Positions 1 to 9,372 of a DNA stretch of 20,656 bases are shown piece by piece. The position numbers and the translations under genes were made by a program. Origin of the DNA: Seminavis robusta (taxonomy: Eukaryota > Bacillariophyta > Bacillariophyceae > Naviculales > Naviculaceae); NCBI GenBank assembly GCA_903772945.1, contig CAICTM010001928.1, positions 1 through 20,656 on the forward strand. The letters run 5' to 3'. Numbering within the stretch: the stretch's first letter is position 1; each line of letters starts with the position of its first letter. The notes below the pieces were generated by a model. It searched no databases. It saw only the letters and a program-made list of their open reading frames with translations, and was not told the origin of the DNA.

Positions 1-2190
1 AAGATCCTTGAAGAGTCAAATACCACAAGGAGAGGTTCAACAACATCCCGAAATGACAAGTTCAGATGCAGAGTCAACGACGATACGAGGAAATCGTAGC
101 CACAACGATATCGTGGACTACATTGAACAAGACCAAATTGGATGGCACATGGAAGTCCGCAAGATCTTGGACACCAAGGTCCCATCAAATCATCTGAAAG
201 GAACGATACAAGGTTCACGGACAACGTACAAGTTGAATGGGAACCGGAGAGATAACTTGGGAGCCTCTTACCACCAAAGACAAGATGGAGTACATGAGTT
301 GATCCAGTCACGGTCGCATCTATGCTGAAGAGCACGGTCTACTAGACACAGTTGGATGGAAACTACCAGACTCAAGAAGATCGCAAAGACTCAAAAGCGA
401 CTCGTACGAGCGGCTAACCAAGCAAAGTTCACTCCTTCAGGACAAGCCCGTGTTCATGTACGGATTCCAAGTTCGCGCAACCATGATCAAGCCATGGAAC
501 TAGACGCACGAAATGAGATACCAATGGAGAGATGCGAGGTGATCGAGCTTAATCAGATTGATGAGTACGAGACCTTCATCAACAAAGGAAAGGGACATAA
601 CCTGGACCAGATTGGAAGAAGATTCGAGTGCATATGTGTACGCAGTCAAACACGATGCGACACAAAGCACGACTTGTCGCTGGAGGAACATCTCACTGAT
701 ACACCAGTAGACTCCGTCTATCCAGTGTGGTTTCGTTACGAGGGGATTCGTATCCTCACATTCCTCGCAGAACTCAATGATTGGAGGTATGGGCAACAGA
801 CATTGAAACGCCTACTTGGAATATATACAGAAAGAGAAGGTTACGTTGTCGCAGGACCCGAATTTGGAGATCGAGAAGGATGCACCTCATCATCAACCGT
901 GCTACCCCCTATACGGACTCAAGTCTTCTGGATTACGATAGGCATGAACGATTTGCAGATGTCCTTCGTTCGATGGGATTCTTTCCTTCAAAAGCCGAAT
1001 CAGACATCTGGATGAGAGACAAAGGGAGCTATCTACGAATACATCGCTGTGTCGTAGACGACCTCCTTATTGTCACGCAAAGACGCATCCAAGATCATCG
1101 CGGCATTGGAAGGGAGCACAAGTTCAAACTAAAGGGAACCGGTGCCATCAGCTTCACCTAGGATGTGATTTCTTCGTGATGAGAACGGAGTACTGAGTTA
1201 CGCACCTCGCAAATATATTGAGAAGGTACTCAGCAACTATCAACGATCTTCGGACACATGCCCAACAAGCTCATCTCCACTCGTCAAAGGAGACCACCCA
1301 GAGACTGACACAACAGACTACTCGATATGGACACACAAAAATATATCAGTCACTCATCGGTAGTCTACAATGGGCAATCCAGATTGGAAGATTCGATATC
1401 GCCACGGCTACCATGCGATGTCCAGATTTCGGGCAGCACCAAGAATGGGTCACTTAGAGCGAGTTAAGAGATCTGCGGGTACCTTTCCAAGATGCACACG
1501 GCATCATACGTATCCGAAAGGAGGAACCGGATTACTCACCATTCCCAAGAAAGAGTACGAATGGGAATACTCATGCTACCATGGTGCAAAGAAGTCCAGC
1601 CGCACAACGCACCGGTACCTCGAGGCAAACGGGTCATTCTCACCACATATGTGGATGCGAACCTCTCACCACGATCTCATCAGTGGCCGTCAGTTACCGG
1701 AGTCCTAAACCTAGCGAAAAAGACTCCCATCGACTGGTCAGCAAACTACAGTCAACAGTCGAGACCGCAACGTTCTGGATCTGAGTATGTTGCAGCCCGT
1801 ACCGCCACTGAACAGATCATCGACCTACGGAGCACGTTCAGGTTCCTAGGAGTACTGGTCGAACACCGACCATGATGTTCGGAGACAACGAGACGGTAGT
1901 CAACACCGCTCATGCCACACTCAAAGAATCTAAAAGACACAATGCGCTTCCTACCACCGTACTAGGAAGCCGTTGCTGCAAGTATCTTGAGAATTTCATC
2001 ATATCCCTGGATCTACTAACCTGCAGATATCCTCAGCAAACACTGGACTATACATCGGTATGGCCTATGCTGATGCACTGCTGTTTTGGTCAGAGATACC
2101 AAGGATTGCGGTAAGAAACACTCAGAGTCGACAATCGCCACTGAGGGGAGTGAAAGGTTACAGTTCCTCCACGACTCAGAGTATCCGTGA
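1..2190 (+). pseudogene. Decayed Ty1/copia pol fragment (integrase C-terminal end, RT, RNase H)
   Basis: Copia-type pol is recognisable across three frames. From about 8 to 450 come integrase C-terminal remnants (NDIVDYIEQDQ, VEWE-type stretch). RT follows: an AMELDARN stretch near 490, LTDTPVDSV near 690, ILTFLAELND near 750, VVAGPEFGDREG near 845 and VVDDLLI near 1050. RNase H follows: TKIYQSLIGSLQWAIQIGRFD near 1335, TYVDANL near 1650, EYVAARTATEQIIDLRS near 1785, FGDNETVVNT near 1876 and a closing TGA at 2188-2190. The longest open pieces are 356-1015, 781-1161, 1492-1875 and 1872-2114, so one coding line is chopped by many indels. The catalytic YVDD box at about 1050 is itself broken by an apparent one-base loss. 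The 5' part lies outside the window. The family call is strong; the copy is certainly non-functional. The lineage looks like diatom copia elements, from memory only. Confidence 0.88.
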
Positions 2191-2555
2191 GTAGATTGGG
2201 TCATTGTTTTATGAGTCAAAACGAGGAACAGAGAACGCTGGCAAGAACACTTCTCAACGAAACCAAAAAGACACGGTAAATTGGAGTATTCGACAGGAGT
2301 AAAGCATCCTGCCAACGAACCGTTTCCGCAAATACCACGTTGACTTCCGTATCAACTACCACGATGTATTGATCCAACACGCTACAACTAGCGTTACTGA
2401 TCGCATCAATCAAAGCTCACAACACAGATTATGAATTACTAAGAAGCGAACTTTGCATTTACCTTGCACTCGTCTTGAATAGTTGCAGTTGATCTCGTCG
2501 GGCGGTAGCTACCTCTACAAGATCCCTCTATTCAAGTAGTATTTCCTCACGTTAG
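2191..2555 (+). other. Probable non-coding tail (3' UTR or LTR) of the copia fragment
   Basis: No coding sequence is visible. The stretch follows the copia stop codon directly and ends where the CGATCG/CACCTCTAC-rich MITE begins at about 2556. By position it should hold the copia polypurine tract and 3' LTR. No matching 5' LTR lies inside the window, so its ends cannot be set. The purine run GAGGGGAGTGAAAGG near 2145 lies inside the coding end and may be the polypurine tract. Confidence 0.35.
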
Positions 2556-2969
2556 CATCCTCATCGATCGTTCGATCGCACCTCTACTCGTTCGATCGTT
2601 TGCACCTCTACTATCGGCCGATACCGGTACTCCTCATACGGTACTCCTCATCGATCGTTCGATCGCACCTCTACTCTATCAGCTCTGTCGCGATGCTCTG
2701 ATAGTGAGGCTGTGCAATGAGGGTGCTGTTCTTTTTTAAAAGTGCTGTTCTTTTTTAAAAAGTGCTTTTTTCTTAAAGAAGCTTTAGTCTTATGTTCGCT
2801 CACCGACTAACCAGCCTCCCGTAGTCGGTGAGCGAACATAATGACTAAAGCCTTTAGTCCGTGGGACGTTTAGTCGCTTGGGTAGACACCACCCTCAGAG
2901 ACTAAACTATCGACTAAACTACGAAATATGGCTTAGTCGCTACTTTAGTCGCTTGGGTAGAGAGCGGCC
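2556..2969 (-). mobile_element. TTTAGTC-rich MITE, truncated copy, PIF/Harbinger (Tourist)-like end
   Basis: This non-coding element shares the order of blocks of the copy at 10799-11752 but in inverted orientation. From left to right it has a CGATCG/GCACCTCTAC repeat block, a near-identical block TCGCGATGCTCTGATAGTGA (near 2688), a T-rich stretch with tandem GTGCTGTTCTTTTTTAAA units, then a field of TTTAGTC/GACTAAA motifs. It ends at 2969 with the complement of GGCCGCTCTCTACC followed by TTA (2970-2972). TTA target sites and ends starting GG(C/T)C are typical of PIF/Harbinger MITEs. The opposite terminal repeat is absent, so this copy is truncated on its left, probably at the copia tail. No protein is encoded. 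Confidence 0.6.
2791..2840. repeat. Perfect 19-bp hairpin inside the MITE
   Basis: Arms 2791-2809 and 2822-2840 are exact reverse complements, beginning TATGTTCGCTCACC, around a 12-base loop. With one bulged base the pairing continues outward through GCTTTAGTC on both sides. The equivalent region of the other copy (about 10930-10985) keeps the hairpin with several mismatches. Confidence 0.85.
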
Positions 2970-3786
2970 TTAGGTATACAGGCTGAATCTAAACTAACCA
3001 AACAAACGCAAGCCCGCTCCCGGTAAGACATTCCAATCCGAACCGGAACCTCTTGGAACGTTCTGCGAAAAGAATTAGAGGATACTGTAACCTTAACCTT
3101 AATCTCTACAGACATCACTTGGATCCATCGAAGCCACTCTTATTTATTTATTTACTGTTATGGTCCTCTTTTTCATTATTTCGATCGATACCTCTATCTA
3201 TCTTTCCTCTATCTGTCAAGATGATGTTTCCTCCTCTTTACAGCGGCTACTCCTCTTAACAAAGGCTACTACTCACCACCATGACAGGCTGCTCTTGTTT
3301 GGTTAGCAGCAACGGCAGCCGTTCGACGGATCGATCACTGCTTCCATTCGACAATCGATGGATCGATCGACTTCCACGGAGCAATCAATCACAATCAAAG
3401 CGACCATGACGCCTCCTCTTCCACGGAACGACGACGCCTCTACCGCTAATGCAACAACAAGCGACTACTACTACTACTAGAACAACAAGCGATGGCAACA
3501 AGCATCTTCCGTTCGATGGATCAGTTCGGTCTTCTTCAATTCGGTCTAGCGACGACGATCGATCGACCGACCTTTCTTTCGGCGGCTACGACTGTTGCTC
3601 TTCCGGCAGGCTCCTGGCTCCTGGCTCCTGCTCTAGTGCTACTGCAAAAGGAACAAGCGGCATCTACTCTACTACTGTATTGACTGGTTGACTGACAACA
3701 AACAAGAAATCTGCTCAATGTTGCCACCTTGGAGCCAACAATTCTCCTTTGAACCTTTGGGATGGGTTCTCCAGTCTTCATGCAAA
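2970..3786. other. Low-complexity spacer; one doubtful small ORF
   Basis: The region is rich in CTCCTCTT, CGATCGATC and ACTACTACT simple repeats, and a run of CTTAACCTTAA lies near 3090. The only open frame of note with a genuine ATG is 3449-3691 (80 residues, Gln/Thr/Ser-rich, MQQQATTTTTRTTSDGNKH at its start). Its composition follows the simple repeats and no domain is visible, so it is not called as a gene. The gypsy element interrupts this spacer at 3786/3787. Confidence 0.4.
3783..3786. repeat. Target-site duplication CAAA, left copy
   Basis: CAAA lies immediately outside the left LTR and is repeated at 9794-9797 immediately outside the right LTR. Four base pairs is short for statistical support, but it sits exactly at both LTR edges. 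Confidence 0.6.
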
Positions 3787-4211
3787 TGCACTACGCTAAA
3801 AGCTAGTGTAAAGATCTTTCGAGTGTTTTGAGTTTGAGAGAAAGAAAGTTATGACAGAGATTAGAAAGCTACGAAAACTAATCCATGAGAGAGATAGTTG
3901 TGAAGCTCATTGAAGTTGGTCTCCCGCGGGAGGCCTCGAAGTGTGATATCGTACTAGATTATGGTAATAACTCTACGTACTCCATGGTCCATTTCCGGAA
4001 CACGTGGAAACTTCAGCTAGTTGCTGTCTAGTAGCGTGGAAGCTTTCCACGCCGGCTAAATATCTAGAGCGATGTCTCATCGACAACCTAGTATGACTAG
4101 CAGTCATGAGAACCCTGTCTCAATGACTATTCGCGAAGGACTACGTCATGAGTCGAACTCAAACCCTATCTAGGATCGAGTCGCGAATAAGGCTAAGAGC
4201 CGTGTATTGCA
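3787..4211 (-). repeat. 3' LTR of the gypsy element
   Basis: It is 425 bp, with TG...CA ends. It aligns along its whole length with the 421-bp copy at 9373-9793, at roughly 95% identity by eye, differing by scattered substitutions and a short indel near 3955. It contains a small hairpin CGTGGAA-GCT-TTCCACG near 4035. The polypurine tract lies directly next to it. Confidence 0.93.
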
Positions 4212-4221
4212 TTTGCCCCCT
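4212..4221 (-). promoter_or_regulatory. Polypurine tract of the gypsy element
   Basis: On the minus strand AGGGGGCAAA abuts the start of the 3' LTR. This is the position and composition expected of the primer for plus-strand DNA synthesis in LTR retrotransposons. Confidence 0.7.
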
Positions 4222-4344
4222 GACAAGGGTCACAGGAGGCACGACATCAGTCGGACAAGGAGAACATATGAATTAAAGTGCGGGGCACTCTCCGGAGATT
4301 GGATGTAGACATGTGCGTCGCACGATGGCAATCCTACAAGGGGA

Positions 4345-5521
4345 TCAAGCCTTGTATGGGTGTAAATACCTTATGTTCCAAGTCTGGTAGACTGTGCCGC
4401 CATTGGCGGTAGCATGTCGGAGCCGTACAGTGCCATTGTCATTGACTCGGTCTATATTGTAAGGACCTTTGTACTTTGGCTGACCGTACTTGCGGTGCTG
4501 ATACTGTTGAATCATCACAGTATCATTGACATTGTATTGATGAGGGACACGCGTCGCGTTCTGCCTATCATTGTTTTTCTGGATAAGTCGTTGGCGACGT
4601 TCCTTGATGTATTTCCACTTTGCTTCGAAACGGACGTTGTGAATCGCGTCACGATTGAACACGAGCTGTGCAGGCGTTGCACGCAAGGTGGTATGAATCG
4701 TGGCATTCATTGCGAACCGAACCGCCGTGAGGACTCCATTCTAGGATCCATTCACGAGGTCGTCTTGACACTTGATATTTTGAACAGCTATCAAGTTATG
4801 AATGGTCTGATGAGCACGCTCGACCATCGAGTTGGCTTGAGGGTTACGTGTGGTAATGAACTTGCGACGAAGTCCATATTCATCCCGGAGAGTCTTCTCG
4901 ACTTCTGCTCAGAACTCACGTCCTCTATCCATGATAACCTCAGCAGGCCATGGATACCAAGTAAGCCACGTCTGTTCTAGAACGATGGCTACTTCGTCTG
5001 CTGCTTTGGAGCAGATCTCAGCAATCTCGAACCATCTGGTTACGGGATCGATCATTGTCAGGCAATGAAGTGTACAGGAATTCTTTTTCTTAGGATCCCC
5101 GACATTGTATGGACCTATCAGGTCGATACATAGTCTTTCCCAAGGGATCTTCTCGCAAGTCTTTGGAGGAAGCAATCCCAGCTTACGCGTTTTGGGTTTG
5201 TTCAGTTGGCAGCTTTGACAACGCTGACATACGGACTGCACAGTCTTGCGCAACCCTTTCCAGGTGTAGTGTTGATTGATGGTAAGTTCTGTGCGAGTCT
5301 CGCCAGGATGCATCAGTACACGATGATACCATTCGACCAGCTTCTTCTGCACGGCCTTAGGCACAACAATCTTGTCGTCCTTGACTACTAGTTCATAGGA
5401 CTTGTCCCCGCTGGGAAAAGATTGTTTCTTGTAGTCGTTTGGCTTGTCCCTGAGGAGTTTCTTGATATCGCTATCGTCCTTCTGGCGATGTTCGATCTCG
5501 GGGAACGAGAGAGGGAAGTCA
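4345..5521 (-). pseudogene. Gypsy integrase, two in-frame stop codons
   Basis: The open reading piece runs to 4909 and continues in the same frame to 4345. The N-terminal zinc domain is seen as WYHRVLMH ... CQRCQSC (HHCC, about 5335-5205). The DDE core has its first Asp in CIDLIGPY (about 5125), its second in VIMDRGREF (about 4925) and its Glu in MVERAHQ (4821-4819). The C-terminal domain follows, with QKNNDRQNATR and the GPY-type YKGPYNI before the stop at 4345. Nonsense codons are TGA at 4911-4909, directly after GREF, and TAG at 4743-4741, in a place where Trp is usual. Both are single-base changes. The catalytic triad survives in the sequence, but a complete protein cannot be made. Confidence 0.88.
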
Positions 5522-5537
5522 CTAGCTAGGGAAGTCA
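5512..5537. repeat. 16-bp period duplication that breaks the RT-integrase frame
   Basis: AGGGAAGTCA occurs at 5512-5521 and again at 5528-5537, with CTAGCT between. The extra 16 bases introduce a stop and a frame change exactly where the RNase H and integrase frames part. Without them the two frames would be continuous. Confidence 0.8.
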
Positions 5538-6826
5538 TCTTCGTCTGCGGCCATGAGCTCAGCAATCTCACTGGCTTCCATTTGTTCTGAAGAACCATCG
5601 TTGTCCGAGATGTTAAGTCTCGACAACGCATCAGCGATGATGTTGTGTTCGCCCTTGATGTACCGAAGTTCGGGGCCATATTCTTCTAGAATATGGCGCC
5701 ATCGCATAACGCGATCGGTATTGAAATTCTTGCAGGTGAGATTCTTGTGGTCCGTATGTACTACAATCTTCCGCCCGAGAAGAATGTTACGGAACTCCTT
5801 GAGAGTCTCAACGATACTGAGAAGTTCCTTCTCAGTTACCGTATAGCGTGTTTGAGCGGGATTAAGTTTCCTGCTATAGAACGCGATAGGCTTTCCCTTC
5901 TGGGAAATCACTGCACCCAGTTGCGTATCACTTGCGTCCGTGTGGATAACGAATGTATCGTTGAAGTCAGGGTAAGCGAGCAAGGTTTCTTTGCTGATGA
6001 TTTTCTTCATCTTGCGAAAGGCCTCGTCGTGTTCAGCTTCCCATTTCCACTTCTTAGTTTTGGAAGTAAGTGTAGCGAGTGGTGCTAGTACATGTGATCG
6101 TCTGATCCACATGTCTCGATAGTAGTTCACTAGTCCAATGAATCTACGAAGTTCCTTCCTATTCATAGGAGGAGCGATATTCTGGATCGCATCTATTTTC
6201 TTGGTTACGGGTTGGATTCCTTCTCGGGTAATCCAATAGCCTAAATACTCAAGTTCTCCTCTTGCGAAGAAGGACTTTTCTCGAAGCCTTCGGAGAACTT
6301 CATCTAACTTTTCAACATGATCTGGTAGATCGCCGTTAGTTAGGATGAGTAGATCGTCAATGTATGCACGGACGTATTCCAAGTCGTGCATGAGTGTTCC
6401 CATCTTCTCTTGGAAGATGTCGGGACTATTGCATAGGCCCATTGGCAATCTCTGGTACTCGTATTTTCCCCATGGAAGAACAATAGTACAGAGTTGTTTC
6501 GAGTGAGGTGACAGCTCGATGTGATAGTATCCCATGTTCAAGTCGAGACTAGTAGCGTACTTGAATCCGTCTAGATTCGGTAGCGTGTCTTGTATCTTTG
6601 GGATTTGATAAGGTTTTCGCTTAATCCTTTTGTTCAGTTCCCGGAAGTCAGAGATGAATCGTACAGATCCATCCTTCTTGGGAATGATAAATGTTGGTGC
6701 CGCCCACTCGGAACGGTTTACCTTCTTGAGTACTCCTGCCTCGCAGAGACGTTCAACCTCCATCTTAAGAGTGTTGGTATGGACACGTGGAATAGGATAA
6801 GCCCTAGCGTGATAGGGTTTTAGCAT
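5522..6826 (-). CDS. Gypsy reverse transcriptase and RNase H
   Basis: Open frame of 434 residues. RT motifs appear in order: FISDFRELNKR, SLDLNMGYYHI, LPMGLCNSPDIFQEKM and the catalytic YIDD in VRAYIDDLLIL (about 6365-6340). RNase H follows, with FVIHTDASDTQLGAV, the EKELLSIVE glutamate and VVHTDHKNL, and ends near ADALSRL. All the main catalytic acids I can identify are present. The frame differs by one base from the protease frame: the run GCTAAAACCC near 6820 has one A too many for continuity. It ends early at a TAG because of the 16-bp duplication at 5512-5537; the integrase reads on in a third frame. The ATG at 6826 is probably incidental. Confidence 0.9.
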   Translation of the reverse strand: MLKPYHARAYPIPRVHTNTLKMEVERLCEAGVLKKVNRSEWAAPTFIIPKKDGSVRFISDFRELNKRIKRKPYQIPKIQDTLPNLDGFKYATSLDLNMGYYHIELSPHSKQLCTIVLPWGKYEYQRLPMGLCNSPDIFQEKMGTLMHDLEYVRAYIDDLLILTNGDLPDHVEKLDEVLRRLREKSFFARGELEYLGYWITREGIQPVTKKIDAIQNIAPPMNRKELRRFIGLVNYYRDMWIRRSHVLAPLATLTSKTKKWKWEAEHDEAFRKMKKIISKETLLAYPDFNDTFVIHTDASDTQLGAVISQKGKPIAFYSRKLNPAQTRYTVTEKELLSIVETLKEFRNILLGRKIVVHTDHKNLTCKNFNTDRVMRWRHILEEYGPELRYIKGEHNIIADALSRLNISDNDGSSEQMEASEIAELMAADEDDFPS

Positions 6827-7667
6827 CAGGGAGAAGTTCTACTTCGTAGTCGTCCATCTGCCACTTTCCTAAAAAACCATCGAAGGCATGGAGCTGTTCC
6901 TGCTCTTCCTTATTTAACTGATCTTGACTCTGGCATACCTGCCTTAAGTCAGCTTGTTCGTATATCGCATCAAGAATTTTCTTGAGACAATCTGCACTGT
7001 CATCGACAGCTGTAGGATCAGGAATGAAGAAGTTCTCTTCTTCATTGGTATCACTATCTTTCATAGGAATAGATATGCCGTCCCATTCCACTGACATGGT
7101 AGTGAAATCGAACTTAAATCCTAGATCAGAGAGAATGTCTCGACCTATGATCATGTCATACGCCCCCAAGCTCTTGGTGACGTGTAAATCCCATTCGATA
7201 ATCCTATCGTCATGGAACTCAGGAATCATAAAGGCACCCTTGCACTTCGTGCTGGTGTTTAATTCTCCTGTAGGGGTAGTCCACATTGTTTGGACGCCCC
7301 CAAGATCCTTCATGCGTAATTTCTTAGCATGAGTTTGAGCAATCAAAGTTCCGGATGCTCCTGTATCCAGTAAGCAGCGGAGTGTAACGGGTTTTGGTTT
7401 CCCTTTTTCTCGTCTGTTAAATCTAACATAGACGATAGGTTTGAGGTCTCTTGTCTTGCGACGTTTACGAGGTGGTTGGCCACGGAGGTTAACAGTGCTA
7501 AATAGATCGTCAGAATCTAATTGGGCAGCTTCTAGGCAATCATCTAATTTGCCGTAGACTTCATCAGTTGCAAACAATTCTTGTTTACTAGTTAGTGAGA
7601 TATCTTCATCACTTAGGTATGAGAGATTGGAACATGGTTCCGTTGAATCATCATCCTGGCCTAATCC
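6804..7667 (-). CDS. Gypsy pol N-terminal part with aspartic protease
   Basis: The frame is the same as gag and is open from the codon after the second TGA. It has a basic stretch (PPRKRRKTR), then the retropepsin active site LLDTGASGTLI near 7370-7345. The flap and the second hydrophobic motif follow, with YDMIIGRDILSDLGF (about 7165-7120) corresponding to the conserved ILG-type motif. The protease would release Gag and Pol products. The frame ends by TAG at 6804 just after LLPDA, while RT continues in another frame. There is no separate start codon, so this was expressed as part of a Gag-Pol polyprotein. Confidence 0.85.
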   Translation of the reverse strand, partial: GLGQDDDSTEPCSNLSYLSDEDISLTSKQELFATDEVYGKLDDCLEAAQLDSDDLFSTVNLRGQPPRKRRKTRDLKPIVYVRFNRREKGKPKPVTLRCLLDTGASGTLIAQTHAKKLRMKDLGGVQTMWTTPTGELNTSTKCKGAFMIPEFHDDRIIEWDLHVTKSLGAYDMIIGRDILSDLGFKFDFTTMSVEWDGISIPMKDSDTNEEENFFIPDPTAVDDSADCLKKILDAIYEQADLRQVCQSQDQLNKEEQEQLHAFDGFLGKWQMDDYEVELLPDAKTLSR

Positions 7668-8151
7668 TCAGACGGAGATTTCTCCATCCGACTGATTGAA
7701 ATCGAAGTCGGCAAGAGCCTTGTCGACTGCGGCCATCTTCTTGTCCATCATGTTGAGGGACCCAACAGAGGAGTTATCCTCGTCATCAGAGTCATCCGAC
7801 TTGCGCTTGGCAACATGGAGGTTAACAATGGTAAATAGATCGTCAGAATCTAATTGAGCAGCTTCTAGGCAATCATCTAATTTGCCGTAGACTTCATCAG
7901 TTGCAAACAATTCTTGTTTACTAGTTAGTGAGATATCTTCATCGCTTAGGTATGAGAGATCGGAACATGGTTCCGTTGAATCATCATCCTGGCCTAATCC
8001 TCAGACGGAGATTTCTCCATCTGACTGATTGAAATCGAAGTCGGCAAGAGCCTTGTCGAGTGCGGCCATCTTCTTGTCCATCATGTTGAGGGACCCGACA
8101 GAGGAGTTATGCTCGTCATCAGAGTCATCCGACTTGCGCTTGGCAACATGG
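7486..8151. repeat. 333-bp tandem duplication at the gag/pol junction
   Basis: Unit A is 7486-7818 and unit B is 7819-8151. They are equal in length, directly adjacent and differ at about ten positions. The length is a multiple of three (111 codons), so the reading frame continues through both. Each unit carries the Gag C-terminal end, its TGA and the first part of pol (FATDEVYGKLDDCLEAAQLD). Adjacent upstream sequences AAGCGCAAG and CGTAAACGTCGCAAG encode similar Lys/Arg-rich peptides, but no longer homology at the breakpoints was found. Confidence 0.9.
7668..8000 (-). pseudogene. Duplicated remnant: pol start joined to a second Gag tail
   Basis: After the Gag TGA the same frame reads on through an acidic linker and the pol start FATDEVYGKLDD. 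It then switches at VNL into a second copy of the Gag tail (HVAKRKSDDSDDE ... SDGEISV) and ends at another TGA (7670-7668). It exists only because of the tandem duplication and has no domain of its own. It separates gag from pol by a second stop codon, so expression of pol by read-through would need two events. Confidence 0.8.
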
Positions 8152-9320
8152 TTGCATTCGCTTTTCTTCTTGCGATCATCCTTGACCGCAGGAGTGGAGA
8201 CTTTCTTCATAAGGACAGAAAGTTCCTTCTTGGTGTAGGACTTGGCATCGTCAGACTTACGTTTCCAAGTCTTGTTCTTGTTGTACGCTGGCTTGCTATC
8301 GTTACCAGACGAGGACTTGGACTTGAGTTTCTTCAGAGTCATGCAGTCAGCAGTATTGTGAGTGCTGGACTCATGGTAGTCACACCACTTTCCTTCATTC
8401 TTGGAGGAGTGGTTGTTGTTGCGGCTAGACTTGTACTTTTTGCTGCTGTTCTTCTTCGAAGTAGCTTGCTTGGCATCGCTGCCTTTGTCAACGTCTTCAG
8501 CAGATTCCATGCACTCACAGAATCCGATGAGAGTCGTCATCTCGGCAGTGAAAGGATCGAAGTCGTGTTCGTCCATCTTGCGCATCCAGGAACGAGGAAT
8601 GCCATGACAGATGATGTCAATGAATTCGTCCTGGTTCAACTGTTGATTGGCACCGATAGGTGGCAAACGAGGGAGTTCATCGGTGTTCATCCGAGTGAGG
8701 TTGTTAATGTAGGCGCGAGTTGTCATCTCGCTAGGCTTGCGCATCTTGCAACGCATGAAGCGTTTCTGTTTTTCGAGAGCCTTGTAAGGACAGGCTTGTT
8801 CGATAACCGCGTTGATTCCGAAGGTGATGTCCACATCGCTTAGAGCAGGTTCTGCTGCACCGTCCCACCATGCAGCTTGGACACGAGCTTGGAATTGGAC
8901 TTCGGTTTCTCCAGAAGTCACATCGCGTGGAGCAATTGCATTCACAGCAATTTGTCGAAGGGCGTTATGACGCACGGCACGACTGCCTGCACACCCAGCT
9001 TCGTAGGCACTCTTTGCAGAGCTGGAAGTCATCTCCTTGAGAAGATGATGTTTGTCATCGGCACTAGCAAGGTTGAGTCCAATGAAGACCTTGTCTATAT
9101 TCGTGGCCCACTTGATGGTCTCACGTGGAGAGTTGGAGCCATTGATGATGGTGTACTTGGCACTATTTGCGTCTGCAGGAATGGTGCGAAGTTTGTAGGT
9201 GGTTGCACGAGTGTCGTCGACCTCGTTGTCTTCGTCATTGTCGACGAGAGGAAGAATGGGTTTGTCACGCAACTGTTTCTCGTAGTTGCTGAACGCATGC
9301 TTTCCTTGAGCAATCTTCAT
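8001..9320 (-). CDS. Gypsy Gag (capsid and zinc-knuckle nucleocapsid)
   Basis: This is an open frame of 439 residues from the ATG at 9320. The frame stays open upstream into the LTR only through a GTG, so the first real ATG (MKIAQGKHAF) is preferred. The central part is helical and capsid-like. Near the C-terminus is a zinc knuckle of the form C-x2-H-x4-H-x4-C (8384-8343, CDYHESSTHNTADC), a variant of the retrotransposon CCHC box seen in some gypsy Gags. Lys/Ser-rich stretches on both sides suit RNA binding. It ends at a TGA (8003-8001) that is in the same frame as the following pol sequence. The last 50 codons lie in the 333-bp duplication. The protein itself appears intact. Confidence 0.87.
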   Translation of the reverse strand: MKIAQGKHAFSNYEKQLRDKPILPLVDNDEDNEVDDTRATTYKLRTIPADANSAKYTIINGSNSPRETIKWATNIDKVFIGLNLASADDKHHLLKEMTSSSAKSAYEAGCAGSRAVRHNALRQIAVNAIAPRDVTSGETEVQFQARVQAAWWDGAAEPALSDVDITFGINAVIEQACPYKALEKQKRFMRCKMRKPSEMTTRAYINNLTRMNTDELPRLPPIGANQQLNQDEFIDIICHGIPRSWMRKMDEHDFDPFTAEMTTLIGFCECMESAEDVDKGSDAKQATSKKNSSKKYKSSRNNNHSSKNEGKWCDYHESSTHNTADCMTLKKLKSKSSSGNDSKPAYNKNKTWKRKSDDAKSYTKKELSVLMKKVSTPAVKDDRKKKSECNHVAKRKSDDSDDEHNSSVGSLNMMDKKMAALDKALADFDFNQSDGEISV

Positions 9321-9372
9321 GGTGAAGGAATAGGTTGAGGGTAGCTGAAAGCTATTGTGTTTGTTAACAAAA

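Noticed and set aside
3449..3691. Small Gln/Thr/Ser-rich protein
   Set aside because: Its composition mirrors simple DNA repeats, and overlapping frames on both strands are equally open.
4414..4980. Plus-strand ORF of 188 residues antisense to integrase (also 8109-8843 antisense to gag)
   Set aside because: Shadow frames of recognised gypsy genes; no domain of their own.
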